This document shows, one piece after another, positions 62,914 through 64,000 of a stretch of 64,000 nt of DNA. Source of the DNA: Anaerofilum hominis (GTDB lineage Bacteria > Bacillota > Clostridia > Oscillospirales > Ruminococcaceae). Below the pieces are notes generated by a model. It saw nothing but the letters and a program-made list of their open reading frames with translations. It made no database searches and was not told the DNA's origin. Position 1 is the first letter of the stretch. Every line of letters begins with the position of its first letter. The stretch spans positions 124,001-188,000 of the forward strand of contig NZ_JACONZ010000001.1 in the NCBI RefSeq assembly GCF_014287275.1. Reading direction: 5' to 3'. The position numbers were made by a program, and so were the translations under genes.

Positions 62914-63256
62914 TTCCCGATTCCTCCCCCAACAATCTCTCCATGTTCTCCACCACCGTTTTCCAGTGCTGGTGCAAAACGCCGTATACCTCATCGCCCA
63001 AAGCTGTGCGCCGATAATATTTGCGCGGCTTTGCGCCTCCCGTCTCCCAGCTCGCCTCGCAAAGGCCCTGCTTTTCCAGCCGCCGCAGCAGCGGGTACAA
63101 GGTGCTGGCGTCTATGCCGACCCCCCGCTGTTCCAGTTCCTGCACCAGACTGTAGCCGTACTGCGGGCTGGAGAGGCGGCTGAGGACACTGAGCACCAGT
63201 GTGCCGCGGCGCAGTTCCTGATCGAGTTGGAGTACCAGCTCCTGTGCCGAATCCAT
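62903..63256 (-). CDS. PadR-family transcriptional regulator
   Basis: A 117-aa winged-helix protein of the short PadR type: GTLVLSVLSRLSSPQYGYSLVQEL, the ASTLYPLLRRLEKQG recognition region and the RKYYRRTALGDE wing are clear. A short C-terminal helix (VENMERLLG) serves dimerisation. Strong promoter just upstream with an ATGT-N3-ACAT element in its spacer, so autoregulation is likely. Confidence 0.93.
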   Translation of the reverse strand: MDSAQELVLQLDQELRRGTLVLSVLSRLSSPQYGYSLVQELEQRGVGIDASTLYPLLRRLEKQGLCEASWETGGAKPRKYYRRTALGDEVYGVLHQHWKTVVENMERLLGEESGNEG

Positions 63257-63279
63257 CTCCCCCTCACCTCCTTATCCAC

Positions 63280-63309
63280 ATTATACTGTATGTTACACAT
63301 TATTGTCAA
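63280..63309 (-). promoter_or_regulatory. Strong sigma-A promoter of padR with possible operator
   Basis: Perfect TTGACA (plus 63304-63309), 18-bp spacer and perfect TATAAT (plus 63280-63285). The spacer holds ATGT-TAC-ACAT (63290-63300), resembling PadR half-sites but with closer spacing than usual. Confidence 0.85.
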
Positions 63310-64000
63310 TAATTTATTATTTAAATTTTAACTTTATTCTTTTTTGATAGGAAAGTGTTGCCCGCCGGGCGCTCGACGATCGGAGAAAACGCCTGCAGCG
63401 CGGTGCAAAAACGGGGTCAGGAACAGAGGGAAAGCAGAACCGCACTACCGCGCTCAAAAAAGTCAGCAGCGCGCAAAAGCCGGATCGGGACAGGGAAACG
63501 GGAGTCGGGCCATTCGATTTTGGCGCAGCACAGGTCCAAACCCGCGGGGCGATCCATACAGGATCGCGTCCTTGGGTTTCGCCCACGCTGCATCCAAAAT
63601 CGTGAGGCTGAACCGCGCAGCGCCGCAAAGTCGGCAATTGGGGATGCAGTGCAAGGCAAACCCCTGCAGGCATCCTGCATGGCTGGCAAGGCGGTTTCAA
63701 AAGCGTTTTGTCCTGTCCGGCAAAGCCCGGCTTTGCCGGGCTTGCCGGGCCGGCCGCTTTCCATCAGCGTGGGCTGCGCTGAGGGCCGGCCCCGCAATGC
63801 GCCCCCATTGCCTCCTTTGCTGCCTTTCCTTATTCGGGCCCGACTAAGGCCCAGGCGGCCGTTTCACACCGTTTTTGCTTTAATTGCCCTACCTCTGCGC
63901 ACAAAACCACCGGCAGCGCAGTCGAGAGCAAAATGTCTTTGACGACCGGGAGCGGAGAAAAGCGGTTTTTCTGCGGAAGTTCTTCTTGGGACCGCCAATT
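63310..64000. other. Gene-free right edge
   Basis: About 690 bp with no recognisable protein on either strand; the longer frames are compositionally odd and motif-free. It holds an AT-rich start (63301-63350), the nested inverted repeat at 63515-63602 and a 10-bp-stem hairpin near 63717-63740 (CCGGCAAAGC / GCTTTGCCGG). Confidence 0.6.
63515..63602. repeat. Nested inverted repeat, 88 bp
   Basis: Outer arms 63515-63529 and 63587-63602 (CGATTTTGG and GCAGC pairing with GCTGC and CCAAAATCG), middle arms AAACCC 63538-63543 with GGGTTT 63574-63579, and inner arms GCGATCC 63549-63555 with GGATCGC 63561-63567 share one axis. This would fold as one long interrupted hairpin in RNA or DNA. Confidence 0.75.

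Noticed and set aside
63355..63942. 195-codon plus-strand frame and two minus-strand frames in the right-edge gap
   Set aside because: No domain, signal peptide or ribosome site, mutually overlapping, and they cross the nested inverted repeat; more like non-coding DNA.

Overview
The window looks like chromosomal core DNA of a GC-rich, Gram-positive, probably spore-forming anaerobic Clostridia member (Oscillospirales/Ruminococcaceae-like). This is inferred from the Firmicutes gene set and order (sepF-ylmH-divIVA-ileS; miaB-YmcA-like-mutS-mutL-miaA-hfq; pyrH-frr-uppS-cdsA-dxr-rseP-ispG-polC), a SpoIVFA/SpoIVFB-like sporulation pair, a PolC-type replicative polymerase, an electron-bifurcating NfnAB pair, and frequent TTG starts. 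Almost everything is on the minus strand. Only the RluA-type pseudouridine synthase (37279-38265) and a small XRE regulator (48642-48884) lie on the plus strand. I see no tRNA, rRNA, CRISPR array, transposase or phage gene.

Layout, left to right (minus-strand operons are read right to left). 390-1798: spoIVFA/spoIVFB-like pair. 1965-4187: nfnA-nfnB with its own promoter and terminator. 4591-5742: M20 amidohydrolase. 6029-10870: lspA-rluD-HAD phosphatase-comEA-ppk1, following the sepF-ylmH-divIVA-ileS operon (10999-15714), which has a strong consensus promoter. 15917-23219: mutS-mutL-miaA-hfq-HlyD-like. 23450-25484: miaB and a cysteine-tailed YmcA/YlbF protein. 25567-30368: uvrB-uvrA.

The accessory part runs from about 30.6 to 50.7 kb. 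First comes an operon of methyltransferase, flavodoxin, FecBCD-type ABC transporter and FmdE (30897-35995). It is preceded by a short, promoter- and terminator-bounded structured RNA (36082-36212) that may be a riboswitch-like leader or an sRNA. After radC and the rluA-like gene comes a nine-gene operon (38406-48064): a BMP-family lipoprotein, a double ABC ATPase, two NupPQ-type permeases, three ADP-ribosylglycohydrolase paralogues, a PfkB kinase and a damaged-looking GyrI-like protein. The XRE gene is divergent from it, across a promoter region carrying paired palindromic operators. A uridine-phosphorylase-like gene and a lipoprotein gene follow.

From 50.9 kb to the end the window returns to housekeeping genes: the polC to pyrH operon, then a PadR regulator with a membrane protein. 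The last 700 bp are gene-free but hold a large nested inverted repeat.

The best candidates for undescribed biology are the three-hydrolase nucleoside-like salvage operon and its operators, and the FmdE/ABC/methyltransferase operon with its leader RNA. Family assignments rest on motifs read by eye; no database search was run.
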